From: a virus
Strand: one strand, 5' to 3'
IMG/VR virus record: IMGVR_UViG_3300008110_000034
Span: 116,862-180,861 of that record
Length of the DNA stretch: 64,000 nt
A program made the position numbers and the translations under genes. The notes below the pieces were generated by a model that was given only the letters and a program-made list of their open reading frames with translations, was not told the origin of the DNA and made no database searches. This document shows positions 50,971-58,725 of the stretch, piece by piece (positions within the stretch are counted from its first letter, which is position 1; every line of letters starts with the position of its first letter).

Positions 50971-51554
50971 TGCCAGATATTGACATTGACTTTGCAGATA
51001 GAGATCTTGCTCTTTCTTATTTTGAACATATTGCATCTTCAATAAAAGAAAAAGATCATACTTTAAAAAAGCATAACACCGGTATATATTGTACTTCTAT
51101 TCCGTACAATCCTGTAACGAGAATATCTACGATTGAGTATAAAGAAGCTGAAGATCGAGGATATTTTAAAATTGATTTTTTAAATGTTGGTATCTATAAA
51201 GATATTAAAAATGAAGAGCATCTTAATAAATTGATGGAAACTGAGCCTGTATGGGAACTCCTAGAACAGGACGATTTTACAGATTTATTGTTTCATGTAA
51301 ACGGTCACGGAGATATTCTAAGAGCAATGAAACCTAGCTCAATAGAACAATTGGCCGCAGTGTTAGCAATCATTAGACCGGCTAAGAGATATCTTATTGG
51401 AAAAGATTGGAATACTGTTATGAGTGAAGTTTGGATAAAACCGTCAACTAACGATTATTATTTTAAAAAGAGTCATGCAATATCTTATGCAATGGCAGTT
51501 GTAGTACATATGAATTTAATCTGTGAAAGCATTTATAATAACCCTCAAGAATAA
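50970..51554 (+). CDS. Miniature DnaE/C-family polymerase-like protein, 194 aa
   Basis: The N-terminus 'MPDIDIDFADRD' matches the catalytic 'PDFDVDF' of the bacterial DNA polymerase III alpha palm (E. coli D401 and D403); 'GYFKIDFLNVGIYKDI' around D69 matches 'VKFDFLGLRTLTII' with D555; 'PVWELLEQDDFTDLLFHV' (residues 93-110) then 'AMKPSSIEQLAAVLAIIRPAKRY' (119-141) and 'KKSHAISYAMAVVVH' (166-180) match in the same order. All three catalytic Asp are kept, but the protein has only 194 residues, against about 1160 in DnaE, with the PHP, thumb, fingers-insert, and clamp-binding parts missing. It lies among replication genes. Catalysis, structural reuse, or inhibition are all possible. Confidence 0.7.
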   Translation: MPDIDIDFADRDLALSYFEHIASSIKEKDHTLKKHNTGIYCTSIPYNPVTRISTIEYKEAEDRGYFKIDFLNVGIYKDIKNEEHLNKLMETEPVWELLEQDDFTDLLFHVNGHGDILRAMKPSSIEQLAAVLAIIRPAKRYLIGKDWNTVMSEVWIKPSTNDYYFKKSHAISYAMAVVVHMNLICESIYNNPQE

Positions 51555-52095
51555 TTCTAATGCCTTAAGACAATTAGATAATTGTCAACGTACTGCAAAG
51601 CAGTGGGCATGGGATGTTGAAGTATTTTGGGCAATCGACGGCAAATTCTTATCGCCTAGTGATTTCCAAAAAGAAAATTTATCATTAAATCCAAATACAA
51701 AAATTTATCGCCGACCAGGTGCCCAAGGATGTTTTATGAGTCATTGGGAATTATGGAAACATTGTGTTAAAATAAATCAACCTATAATAATTTTAGAATC
51801 TGATGCACACATTATAGGAAAACTACCTAGTATTGATTTTTCTGAGGGGTTAGTAAAACTTCACGAAGATAAAGATACAAAATACAGCGATGTAACTGGA
51901 AAATGGAGTAAAGGAGCTCATGCTTACGCACTTACTCCGGATCATGCAAACTTATTAATTTCTGGTACACGGGCTACAGAAGTTAAGCCTGCAGACAAGG
52001 CTATTGGTTCTAACTTTGTTAGCTGGAGATACTTAAATACCCCTATTGTGACACTAAAAAAACTTGGCGCAAGTACGACTTCTAAAGTAAAATAA
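51523..52095 (+). CDS. GT25-like glycosyltransferase, 190 aa
   Basis: The protein starts 'MKAFIITLKNNSNALRQLDNC' with a GTG codon at 51523, a common opening for GT25; it overlaps the DnaE-like gene by 32 bases. 'GAQGCFMSHWELWKHCVKINQPIIILESDAHIIG' matches the GT25 core, except that the E-D-D of the paralogue at 45012 is replaced by 'E-S-D-A' (residues near 94-97), so the metal site is altered. 'GKWSKGAHAYALTPDHANLLI' follows the family. It is shorter than the paralogue (190 versus 231). Whether it is still active is uncertain. It lies in a replication gene region away from the glycan island. Confidence 0.7.
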   Translation: MKAFIITLKNNSNALRQLDNCQRTAKQWAWDVEVFWAIDGKFLSPSDFQKENLSLNPNTKIYRRPGAQGCFMSHWELWKHCVKINQPIIILESDAHIIGKLPSIDFSEGLVKLHEDKDTKYSDVTGKWSKGAHAYALTPDHANLLISGTRATEVKPADKAIGSNFVSWRYLNTPIVTLKKLGASTTSKVK

Positions 52096-52467
52096 TTACT
52101 TTTTTCGAACAAGCTGAACACTTTTTCTTTTTATTCTTTTAAATGATAAGTTTAAAAGATTAACTACTGGGCCTAACACCACACGTACATCTTTGCTGTT
52201 AAACGTTTTAATGGCATGTTTAAACGGATCCATTTCTTCTTTTAAAAAGATGTTTATAGGAATCTGTCTATTACTTTCCCACCACCAAATTTCGCCCATT
52301 TCTAAAAAACTAGTTCGCTCCGCAGGGGCGACGATCATCCCCAGATCGTAAAAGCTTGTTACGTACTGATCTTGGTTAATAATGATACCAATATACTCGT
52401 TTTCCCCGTAGTTTAGGACACTAATAAAAGGTAAATTTTTCTCTATGTTTTCTCTTAATTTTACCAT
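52096..52467 (-). CDS. Conserved T4-like protein of unknown function, 123 aa
   Basis: On the minus strand: 'LRENIEKNLPFISVLNYGENEYIGIIINQDQYVTSFYDLG' followed by 'EMGEIWWWESNRQIPINIFLKEEMDPFKHAIKTF' and a basic C-terminus ('NLSFKRIKRKSVQLVRKK'). Similar proteins with the 'YGENEYIGIIINQD' theme are known to me from cyanophages without assigned function. The start codon is 9 bases from the start of the divergent gene at 52477, so the upstream control region of each gene lies within the other. It is convergent and adjacent to the GT25-like gene. No enzyme motif is visible. Confidence 0.6.
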   Translation of the reverse strand: MVKLRENIEKNLPFISVLNYGENEYIGIIINQDQYVTSFYDLGMIVAPAERTSFLEMGEIWWWESNRQIPINIFLKEEMDPFKHAIKTFNSKDVRVVLGPVVNLLNLSFKRIKRKSVQLVRKK

Positions 52468-52472
52468 AAATA
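52467..52472 (+). promoter_or_regulatory. TAAATA late-promoter element, leaderless type
   Basis: TAAATA overlaps the start codon of the minus-strand gene at 52467 and stands 4 bases before the ATG at 52477, with no ribosome site. Confidence 0.5.
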
Positions 52473-52476
52473 CATC

Positions 52477-53283
52477 ATGCAGAAAATTTCAACATATTTA
52501 TATCCAAATAGGATCGATATAATTTCTTCTAACGAAGAACCTTTACCTGTGGAGTGGCGCATCGTGTATCAAAGAAATATCAAAATTTATAAAGGCGTAC
52601 ATAATAAGTTAACATTAGACGTTAAAAACGCTGATCAAAAGCGCATAGATATTGCGGATAGAGATATCAAATTTGTACTATTAGATCTACTAGGACAGGA
52701 GATTTACAGTACTAATATTGTACCTTCGCCTTCAAAAGGACTAGCAACAGTAACTATACCAGATACAGAGCTAGAACACATAACTCCACAATTTTTAAAA
52801 TTTTCAATTTACGAATTAATAGACAACGAAAAGTACTTGCTATACGGGGATACTCAATTTGATGCATCTGGGCACGTAGAATTGTATGATACTGTGCTAA
52901 TCAAAACCATAGCTCCAAAAATTATAGATAAGTTTTTAGATATCCAAGATGCTGATTATACTGTACAACGAAAAACTTTTACTAGCGAAGCTGTAGAAGC
53001 TAGTTCTGGCAACAATGTTGTTACAGAGATTGAAATACGATTAGATTTTGATTTTTTAAGTCTCAGCGCCGATGTTACAGTACAGTTTACTGAGGACGCA
53101 ATAGTTAATCACTCCACCATCTGGAGAGATGTAGAAACCTTTCCCGTTGATGTAAGTACAGTTGGTTTATCAAAAATCTACAGCGGTTCTGATTATTCAA
53201 ACAATGTTAATTGGGTAAGAGTTAAGTATCTTCGAGACACAAATAACACCGGATCAATTGACAAGGTAGTTGTAAGAGTGTAA
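52477..53283 (+). CDS. Uncharacterised virion-type protein, 268 aa
   Basis: The protein is strand-rich: 'VEWRIVYQRNIKIYKGVHNKLTLDVKNADQKRIDIADRDIKFVLLDLLGQEIYSTNI' at the front, 'TVQRKTFTSEAVEASSGNNVVTEIEIRLDFDFLSLSADVTVQF' and 'WVRVKYLRDTNNTGSIDKVVVRV' at the end, giving the appearance of two beta-sandwich domains, a fold frequent in T4-like structural proteins. No catalytic motif or membrane segment. It is expressed from its own late element with no ribosome site, inside an otherwise replication-oriented region, which suggests a late virion role. No name can be assigned. Confidence 0.55.
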   Translation: MQKISTYLYPNRIDIISSNEEPLPVEWRIVYQRNIKIYKGVHNKLTLDVKNADQKRIDIADRDIKFVLLDLLGQEIYSTNIVPSPSKGLATVTIPDTELEHITPQFLKFSIYELIDNEKYLLYGDTQFDASGHVELYDTVLIKTIAPKIIDKFLDIQDADYTVQRKTFTSEAVEASSGNNVVTEIEIRLDFDFLSLSADVTVQFTEDAIVNHSTIWRDVETFPVDVSTVGLSKIYSGSDYSNNVNWVRVKYLRDTNNTGSIDKVVVRV

Positions 53284-53293
53284 ACTCTACACT

Positions 53294-54286
53294 ATGAGTC
53301 TAATTATTGAGACCGTAAAAACACATTTACCGGTAAAGAAAAAATCTACACCTAGTGGTTGGACTAGTTTCAACGCAGTCTGTTGTCACCATAATGGCAA
53401 CAGCGCAGACACACGGCAACGCGGCGGAATCAATGTTGGTGAAGGAGTTAGCTACCATTGTTTTAATTGCGGATTTAAAGCTAGCTGGGTTCCGGGAAGA
53501 ACCCTATCAGTAAAGTTCAAAAAATTTCTTAAATGGTTAAATGCCCCAGACGATCTCATTACCAAATGTGTATTCGAAGCTTTAAGATTAAAAGAACAAG
53601 GTCCAGAGGCAGAAACTAGATCTTTAATTCCTACGTTTTATGATGTAGCACTACCTAAAAATGCTAGACCAATTTCTTCTTATTTAGAAGAAAGCCAAAT
53701 ACCAGATAAGTTAGTAGCTGTAATAGAGTACTTACAGTCAAGACATCTATATCTAGAAGATTACAATTTTCATTGGTGTGATGAATCGGGATTTGACGAA
53801 CGTCTAATAATTCCATATTACCTTCAAGGAAGAATAGTAGGGTGGACTGGCCGCAAAATAAAAGAAGGTAAACCTAAATATCTATCAGAACAACAACCTG
53901 GATTTGTTTTTAATTTAGATCAACAAACAGCCAATAGAAAGTGTGTAATAGTTTTAGAAGGACCAATGGATGCTATTAGTATTGGAGGAGTTGCTATTAC
54001 TGGTAGTGAGGTTAATAAGACACAGAGACTGTTGATTAATCAATTACAAAAACAAGTTATTGTAGTTCCAGATAGAGATACGTCCGGAAAAAAATTAATT
54101 GAACAAGCTGTAGATTTTGGTTGGTCAGTGAGTATGCCAGAGTGGGCCGAAGGTATCAAAGACGTTAACGATGCGATTCGGCATTACGGAAGGATATATA
54201 CACTTTGGAGCATTATTAAATCTACAGAATCAATGCCTCTGAAAATACAATTAAAGTTAAAATCTTGGTTAAGGACTGAACAATGA
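53294..54286 (+). CDS. 61: DNA primase gp61
   Basis: An N-terminal zinc-binding region with C30, C31, H32 (or H33) and C56, C59 ('VCCHH', 'CFNCG') is followed by 'SSYLEESQIPDKLVAVIEYLQSRHLYLEDYNFHWCDE', 'RLIIPYYLQGRIVGWTGRKIKEGKPKYL' and a TOPRIM domain 'VIVLEGPMDAISIGGVAITG' with 'VIVVPDRDTSGKKLI' (E223, D226, D258-type acidic residues, approximate). This is the DnaG-like primase that works with the gp41 helicase. 330 residues is close to T4's 342. It starts 10 bases after the previous stop and overlaps the following micro-gene by ATGA. Confidence 0.88.
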   Translation: MSLIIETVKTHLPVKKKSTPSGWTSFNAVCCHHNGNSADTRQRGGINVGEGVSYHCFNCGFKASWVPGRTLSVKFKKFLKWLNAPDDLITKCVFEALRLKEQGPEAETRSLIPTFYDVALPKNARPISSYLEESQIPDKLVAVIEYLQSRHLYLEDYNFHWCDESGFDERLIIPYYLQGRIVGWTGRKIKEGKPKYLSEQQPGFVFNLDQQTANRKCVIVLEGPMDAISIGGVAITGSEVNKTQRLLINQLQKQVIVVPDRDTSGKKLIEQAVDFGWSVSMPEWAEGIKDVNDAIRHYGRIYTLWSIIKSTESMPLKIQLKLKSWLRTEQ

Positions 54287-54396
54287 AAAAAATATTATAT
54301 CTATTATTAACTCCATATCATATGTGGAAAGAACACAGACGAATAAAAAATCGTATGAAAGAGATTAAAGCAAGGGATCCGTTCATTTACAAATGA
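54283..54396 (+). CDS. 37-aa basic micro-protein between primase and DUF1289
   Basis: ATG 54283 overlaps the primase stop, and the stop overlaps the next ATG, so it belongs to a tight reading-frame chain. The 37 residues read 'MKKILYLLLTPYHMWKEHRR' then 'IKNRMKEIKARDPFIYK'. A short hydrophobic start (LYLLLTPY) followed by a basic helix suggests membrane surface binding. I recall similar short proteins with an 'RDPFIYK' ending in cyanophages. Function unknown; being a gene is supported by the overlaps on both sides and the absence of a gap. Confidence 0.6.
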   Translation: MKKILYLLLTPYHMWKEHRRIKNRMKEIKARDPFIYK

Positions 54397-54545
54397 TTAA
54401 AAGTCCTTGTACTAGAGTTTGTCGTATTGACTCAAAAACTCAATACTGTGAAGGTTGTAAAAGAACTTTGAAAGAAATCTCGTCGTGGACTCAATATAGC
54501 GATGACAAAAAAAAGTTAATTTTGAAGGAAATAGAAAAAAGATGA
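54393..54545 (+). CDS. DUF1289 family protein, 50 aa
   Basis: The short sequence 'SPCTRVCRIDSKTQYCEGC' with 'KRTLKEISSWTQYSDDKK' carries the DUF1289 pattern: Cys residues at 6, 10, 19 and 22, the 'GCxRTxxEIxxW' stretch and the Ser-Asp-Asp-Lys end. The four cysteines probably bind a metal, perhaps Zn or an iron-sulfur cluster. Its function is not established. It overlaps the flanking genes by ATGA on both sides, linking the primase to the carbamoyltransferase. In bacteria, DUF1289 proteins are found with various metabolic genes. Confidence 0.75.
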   Translation: MIKSPCTRVCRIDSKTQYCEGCKRTLKEISSWTQYSDDKKKLILKEIEKR

Positions 54546-55999
54546 TTACTTGGGGTATCTCTGCAAATAGCCACGACGCTGCATTAGCAGTATTTGATAA
54601 TAATGAATTAAAATTTGCTAGTCATAGCGAAAGATTTAGTCGTGTAAAAAATGATCCGCATCTATGCGATAGACTAGTAATCCATGCTGAAGCAACTTAC
54701 GGCGAGCCTGATCGTATAGTTTGGTATGAAAAACCCCTATCAAAAACAATCAGACAGTTGTATGCAGGGCAAGGATTTAAAAATAATAATATTAAAAAAT
54801 ACTTAAAAAACTATAAAATTGATGCTCCTATAAGATATAAAAAACATCATGAAAGTCATGCTGCTGCTGGGTATTACACTAGTAATTTTGATTCCGCCAC
54901 TGTGTTAGTGATTGATGCAATAGGCGAATGGGAATGTTTGACTGTATGGAAGGGGCAAGGTAAAAATCTTTCAAAAGTTTATAGTCAACAATATCCTCAT
55001 AGTATCGGACTTTGGTATTCAGCTATGACGCAACGATTGGGACTAAAGCCAAACGAAGACGAATATATTTTAATGGGCATGGCTGCATGGGGTAATCCTA
55101 ACAGGTACTTTGATCGAATTAATAATGATTTTTTCTATGTCGATAACTCCGGATGGCCAAGGTTAAAAAGAAATCTTCATCGAGGATGTCTTGATTGGCT
55201 ACCGGACACAAGTATAGATCATTATTTTGATATAGCAGCCGGAGTTCAATCAGTATACGAATATCATCTAAAAAGAATTCTAAAACAAGTTCGGAATATA
55301 GCACCAAATGAAAATATAGTATTCATGGGAGGTTGTGCATTAAATTGTTCAGCCAATCATCTGCTTAAAGACTTTTACAAAAATGTTTGGATTATGCCGA
55401 ATCCGGGCGATGCAGGTAGTGCAATTGGTGCAGTTTTAGCTGATAAGAAAATACATATTGACTGGCCAGGGGCATTCCTTGGGTTTAATATTGAACCAAG
55501 GGCAACTAACGATCAAATAGTAGATTATTTGATTAAAAACAAACTCTGCGGCGTTGCTAGAGGTCGGGCTGAATTTGGTCCTAGAGCGTTAGGTAACAGA
55601 AGTTTAATAGCAGATCCAAGAGACAAACAAACAAAGGAATTAGTCAACGACATTAAACAACGACAGCACTTTAGACCGTTTGCCCCAATGGTGTTGGAAG
55701 AACATGCTGCCGAATATTTTGACATGCCAGTTCAATCTAGTCCATACATGCAATTTACTGCTAAATGTAAATTTCCAGATAAGTTTCCAGCTATTATACA
55801 CAAAGATGGCACTAGTAGAGTTCAAACAGTAGGTTCTGAAGCTCCGTTAGCTAGAGCTTTATTAGAAACTTGGTATAAAAAAACTGGATGTCCTATTTTG
55901 TTAAACACTAGTCTTAATATTAAAGGCGAACCAATAGTAAACGATATAGTAGACGGAATGGATTTTGAAAAGAAATATAAAGTAAAAGTGTTTAATTAA
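54542..55999 (+). CDS. Carbamoyltransferase of the NodU/CmcH family, 485 aa
   Basis: N-terminal ASKHA-like kinase part: 'WGISANSHDAALAVFDN', 'KKHHESHAAAGYYTSNFDSATVLVIDAIGEWE' (the conserved His-rich loop with H102/H106-type residues), 'EYILMGMAAWG'. The C-terminal YrdC-like part carries 'FMGGCALNCSANH', 'NPGDAGSAIGA' and 'GRAEFGPRALGNRSLIADPR', all standard in this family, then 'LLNTSLNIKGEPIV'. The family makes carbamoyladenylate from carbamoyl phosphate and ATP and transfers the carbamoyl group to an alcohol of a sugar, antibiotic or nucleoside. Length is a little under the usual 550-600. The phage acceptor is unknown. It is translationally coupled to DUF1289. Confidence 0.88.
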   Translation: MITWGISANSHDAALAVFDNNELKFASHSERFSRVKNDPHLCDRLVIHAEATYGEPDRIVWYEKPLSKTIRQLYAGQGFKNNNIKKYLKNYKIDAPIRYKKHHESHAAAGYYTSNFDSATVLVIDAIGEWECLTVWKGQGKNLSKVYSQQYPHSIGLWYSAMTQRLGLKPNEDEYILMGMAAWGNPNRYFDRINNDFFYVDNSGWPRLKRNLHRGCLDWLPDTSIDHYFDIAAGVQSVYEYHLKRILKQVRNIAPNENIVFMGGCALNCSANHLLKDFYKNVWIMPNPGDAGSAIGAVLADKKIHIDWPGAFLGFNIEPRATNDQIVDYLIKNKLCGVARGRAEFGPRALGNRSLIADPRDKQTKELVNDIKQRQHFRPFAPMVLEEHAAEYFDMPVQSSPYMQFTAKCKFPDKFPAIIHKDGTSRVQTVGSEAPLARALLETWYKKTGCPILLNTSLNIKGEPIVNDIVDGMDFEKKYKVKVFN

Positions 56000-56011
56000 A
56001 ATATATAAAAT

Positions 56012-57421
56012 ATGACAAGACAAAATTCAGATTACGGTTTTGATGTACAAAGATTGTACATTGAAATGATGTTACAAGATGCAGAAACTTTTGTAAGATG
56101 CCAGGGTATATGGAATCCAGATCTTTTTGATAAGAAACTTCAAACATCTGCAAAGTTTATCAACGACTATGTTGAAGAACATAGAGTCATGCCAACTGTG
56201 AGCATTGTAAATGCTGCTACGTCACAGGTGTTCGGGGAACACGCTAACCTAAAAGCTGAACATTATGATTGGCTAATGAATGATTTTGAAACTTTTGTAA
56301 GACACAAGAGTTTAGAAAAAGCCATACTTGAATCTGCAGACATGTTAGAAAAAGGCGAGTACGGGCCAGTTGAGGACATGATTAAAAAAGCTGTACAGAT
56401 TGGTCTTACTAAAGACATGGGTACTAATTATTTTGCAGACCCTAGGTCTAGATTAATGAAAATTAAAGACAAAAACGGTCAGGTCAGTACAGGATGGAAA
56501 AGTGTTGATGATAAACTGTTTGGAGGTATGAACAGAGGGGAACTAAACATTTTTGCAGCAGCCAGCGGAGGCGGAAAGAGTTTGTTCTTAGCAAACTTAG
56601 GATGCAACTGGGCGTTAGCCGGATTAAATGTGCTATATCTTACATTAGAACTTAGCGAAGAACTAGTTTCTATGCGTATTGATTCTATGTTGACTGATGT
56701 TCCAACGAGAGAAATTTTTAAACAAATTGACGATGTTGAAATGAAAGTCAAAGTCATAGGTAAAAAGTCCGGTGCGTTACAAGTCAAATATATTCCTTCA
56801 GGAAAAAATGTCAACGACATACGGTCTTATGTTAAAGAATTTGAAATTAAAACTGACAAGAAACTAGATGTAGTTTTAGTAGATTATCTCGATTTGTTAA
56901 TGCCAATCAGTAAAAGAATTAGTGCAGAAAATCTTTTTATCAAAGACAAATATGTTTCTGAGGAACTAAGGAACTTTGCTGTAGAAAGAAATATAGTATT
57001 AGTAACTGCCGCACAGTTGAATCGTGGCGCAGTTGAAGAAGTAGAGTTTGATCACAGTCATATTTCAGGCGGACTGAGTAAGATTCAAACAGCGGATAAT
57101 GTATTCGGTATTTTTACTAGTCGTGCTATGCGTGAGCGTGGTCGATACCAAATACAACTAATGAAGACTCGTAGCAGTAGTGGTGTAGGACAAAAAATAG
57201 ACTTAGAGTTTGATGTTAATTGTCTAAGAATTAGAGATTTAGATGATGTCGAAGAATCTCAATCAACGTCTACTGGTCGCAGTATTATTGATCAAATTAA
57301 AAATAGAACCAGTACATTAACTGATGATCCTCAGTCCGGTGCGCCTATTCCTAGACCTAAAGCAACAACTGACAGCACCAAGGTTAGGCAATTATTGAAT
57401 AATCTAAATACTGAATTATGA
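56012..57421 (+). CDS. 41: Replicative DNA helicase gp41 (DnaB-like)
   Basis: A DnaB/RecA-type P-loop 'AAASGGGKS' at residues 182-190, 'VLYLTLELSEELVSMRID' with the arginine-glutamate helix, 'VLVDYLDLLMP' as the B-type strand, and 'LVTAAQLNRGAVEE' and 'IQLMKTRSSSGVGQKIDLEFD' as further motifs. The N-terminal half 'YIEMMLQDAETFVRCQGIWNPDLFD' forms the hexamer collar. The helicase unwinds the fork ahead of the polymerase and is stimulated by gp59. 469 residues is close to T4's 475. It follows the carbamoyltransferase after 12 bases and overlaps the dehydrogenase gene by ATGA. Confidence 0.93.
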   Translation: MTRQNSDYGFDVQRLYIEMMLQDAETFVRCQGIWNPDLFDKKLQTSAKFINDYVEEHRVMPTVSIVNAATSQVFGEHANLKAEHYDWLMNDFETFVRHKSLEKAILESADMLEKGEYGPVEDMIKKAVQIGLTKDMGTNYFADPRSRLMKIKDKNGQVSTGWKSVDDKLFGGMNRGELNIFAAASGGGKSLFLANLGCNWALAGLNVLYLTLELSEELVSMRIDSMLTDVPTREIFKQIDDVEMKVKVIGKKSGALQVKYIPSGKNVNDIRSYVKEFEIKTDKKLDVVLVDYLDLLMPISKRISAENLFIKDKYVSEELRNFAVERNIVLVTAAQLNRGAVEEVEFDHSHISGGLSKIQTADNVFGIFTSRAMRERGRYQIQLMKTRSSSGVGQKIDLEFDVNCLRIRDLDDVEESQSTSTGRSIIDQIKNRTSTLTDDPQSGAPIPRPKATTDSTKVRQLLNNLNTEL

Positions 57422-58203
57422 TTGTTCAAAATCTTTTTAATCTGCAAGGAAAGACTGCAATAGTCACTGGAGGCAGTAGAGGACTAGGAATGCAAATTGT
57501 TGAAGCACTTGCAGAACAAGGTGCATTGGTTATAGTTATTGCTAAAACTCAAAATACTCTAGACACTGCTAAAGAATATTTTTTAAATAAAAATCTTAAT
57601 GTAGTTACTGTCTGCCAAGATCTGTTTGAAGAAGGGTTCGCTAATAAATTATTAGAAAAATTTAACAGTATAGGTATCGAAAAAATTGATATACTAGTTA
57701 ATAATGCAGCAGTTAGTTATCAAGCACCTATAGAAGAAACACCAATTGATTATTTAGATTATGTAATGTCGATAAATCTAAGATCTGTATTTTTATTAAC
57801 ACAATTAATTGGTGTGAAATATATGATTCCTCAAAACTACGGAAAAATAATTAATATTAGCAGTATTACTGGATTAAGAGGAACTGATTATAAATTACCA
57901 ATTTTAGGATATAATACTAGTAAAGGTGCATTGAATTCTTTTACTAAATCGTTAGCATGTGAGTGGGGCAGATTTAATATTACTGTAAATGCAATCGCTC
58001 CAGGTTTCTTCCTTACTGATATGTCTAAGAACGGAATTGATGAAATGTCAATAGAGAAAGTAATAGACGTCATACCTTTAAATAAGATTGGTGATGATTA
58101 CGATTTAAAAGGTTCTGTAGTCCTGTTTGCCAGCGAAGCAAGTAAACACATTACCGGTCAAATTTTACCAATAGACGGCGGTGTAAGTGCAAAGTTACCT
58201 TAA
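57418..58203 (+). CDS. Short-chain dehydrogenase/reductase (SDR), 261 aa
   Basis: Classical SDR motifs: cofactor loop 'TGGSRGLG' (residues 17-24), 'NNAAV' (near 94), catalytic Ser and Tyr-x-x-x-Lys ('SSITG', 'YNTSKGALNSF'), 'NAIAPGF' (after 185) and 'ITGQILPIDGG' at the end. Such enzymes oxidise or reduce an alcohol or ketone with NAD(P). The substrate is unknown. The family includes ribitol and sugar dehydrogenases and fatty acid-type reductases. The ATG overlaps the gp41 stop, so expression follows the helicase. It is the first of several accessory enzyme-like genes in this part. Confidence 0.88.
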   Translation: MIVQNLFNLQGKTAIVTGGSRGLGMQIVEALAEQGALVIVIAKTQNTLDTAKEYFLNKNLNVVTVCQDLFEEGFANKLLEKFNSIGIEKIDILVNNAAVSYQAPIEETPIDYLDYVMSINLRSVFLLTQLIGVKYMIPQNYGKIINISSITGLRGTDYKLPILGYNTSKGALNSFTKSLACEWGRFNITVNAIAPGFFLTDMSKNGIDEMSIEKVIDVIPLNKIGDDYDLKGSVVLFASEASKHITGQILPIDGGVSAKLP

Positions 58204-58209
58204 AAAAAT

Positions 58210-58722
58210 ATGAAATACGAATTTTTTGATATAGATAATTTAGAAGCGATTCAGACAGAGACACTGTCACTAATTAATAATATGTTTAGTAACAGCAGAT
58301 TAACCTCTGAAGAATCTGTGTTAAGTTATTCCATGCTAGAAGAAAATATTCCAAGTCTTTTAGAAATGTTAGAAACACACAGATATAGACTGCACAGATG
58401 TTACCTTGTTACACATACGCAAGTAGGTATTAAACATCTTAGAGAGTTTGTCAATCCTGTACAATCTACAAGACTTTTAATACCAATTAAAAACTTCAAA
58501 GACTGCGATTTAAAATATTATAATGTTACACAAAAGCAAAAATTATACGGATACGAAAATAAAATGGAAATTTGGAATTTGTGCTCGTATACTGATTCTG
58601 AAATAATAGACACAACTCAATTGTCTAAACCAATAAAATATAGAGTAGATATTCCTCATACAATATATATAAACGGATATAGCAAGATACCTGTTAGATT
58701 CTTAAACATACTTCATGAATAA
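58210..58722 (+). CDS. Unrecognised protein, possibly a double-stranded beta-helix fold, 170 aa
   Basis: A strand-rich 170-residue protein: 'CYLVTHTQVGIKHLREFVNPVQSTRLLIPIKNFKDCDLKYYNV' and 'KYRVDIPHTIYINGYSKIPVRFLNILHE'. The pattern of a His-containing strand, an 'RLLIPI' strand, and a final 'PHTIYINGYSKIPVRFL' strand resembles small phage proteins with the double-stranded beta-helix of 2-oxoglutarate oxygenases, but the H-x-D metal pair is not intact (H-L-R instead). It may be a non-catalytic relative. It lies between the SDR and the aspartyl hydroxylase-like gene, with 6- and 3-base gaps. Fold suggestion is tentative. Confidence 0.45.
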   Translation: MKYEFFDIDNLEAIQTETLSLINNMFSNSRLTSEESVLSYSMLEENIPSLLEMLETHRYRLHRCYLVTHTQVGIKHLREFVNPVQSTRLLIPIKNFKDCDLKYYNVTQKQKLYGYENKMEIWNLCSYTDSEIIDTTQLSKPIKYRVDIPHTIYINGYSKIPVRFLNILHE

Positions 58723-58725
58723 ACT

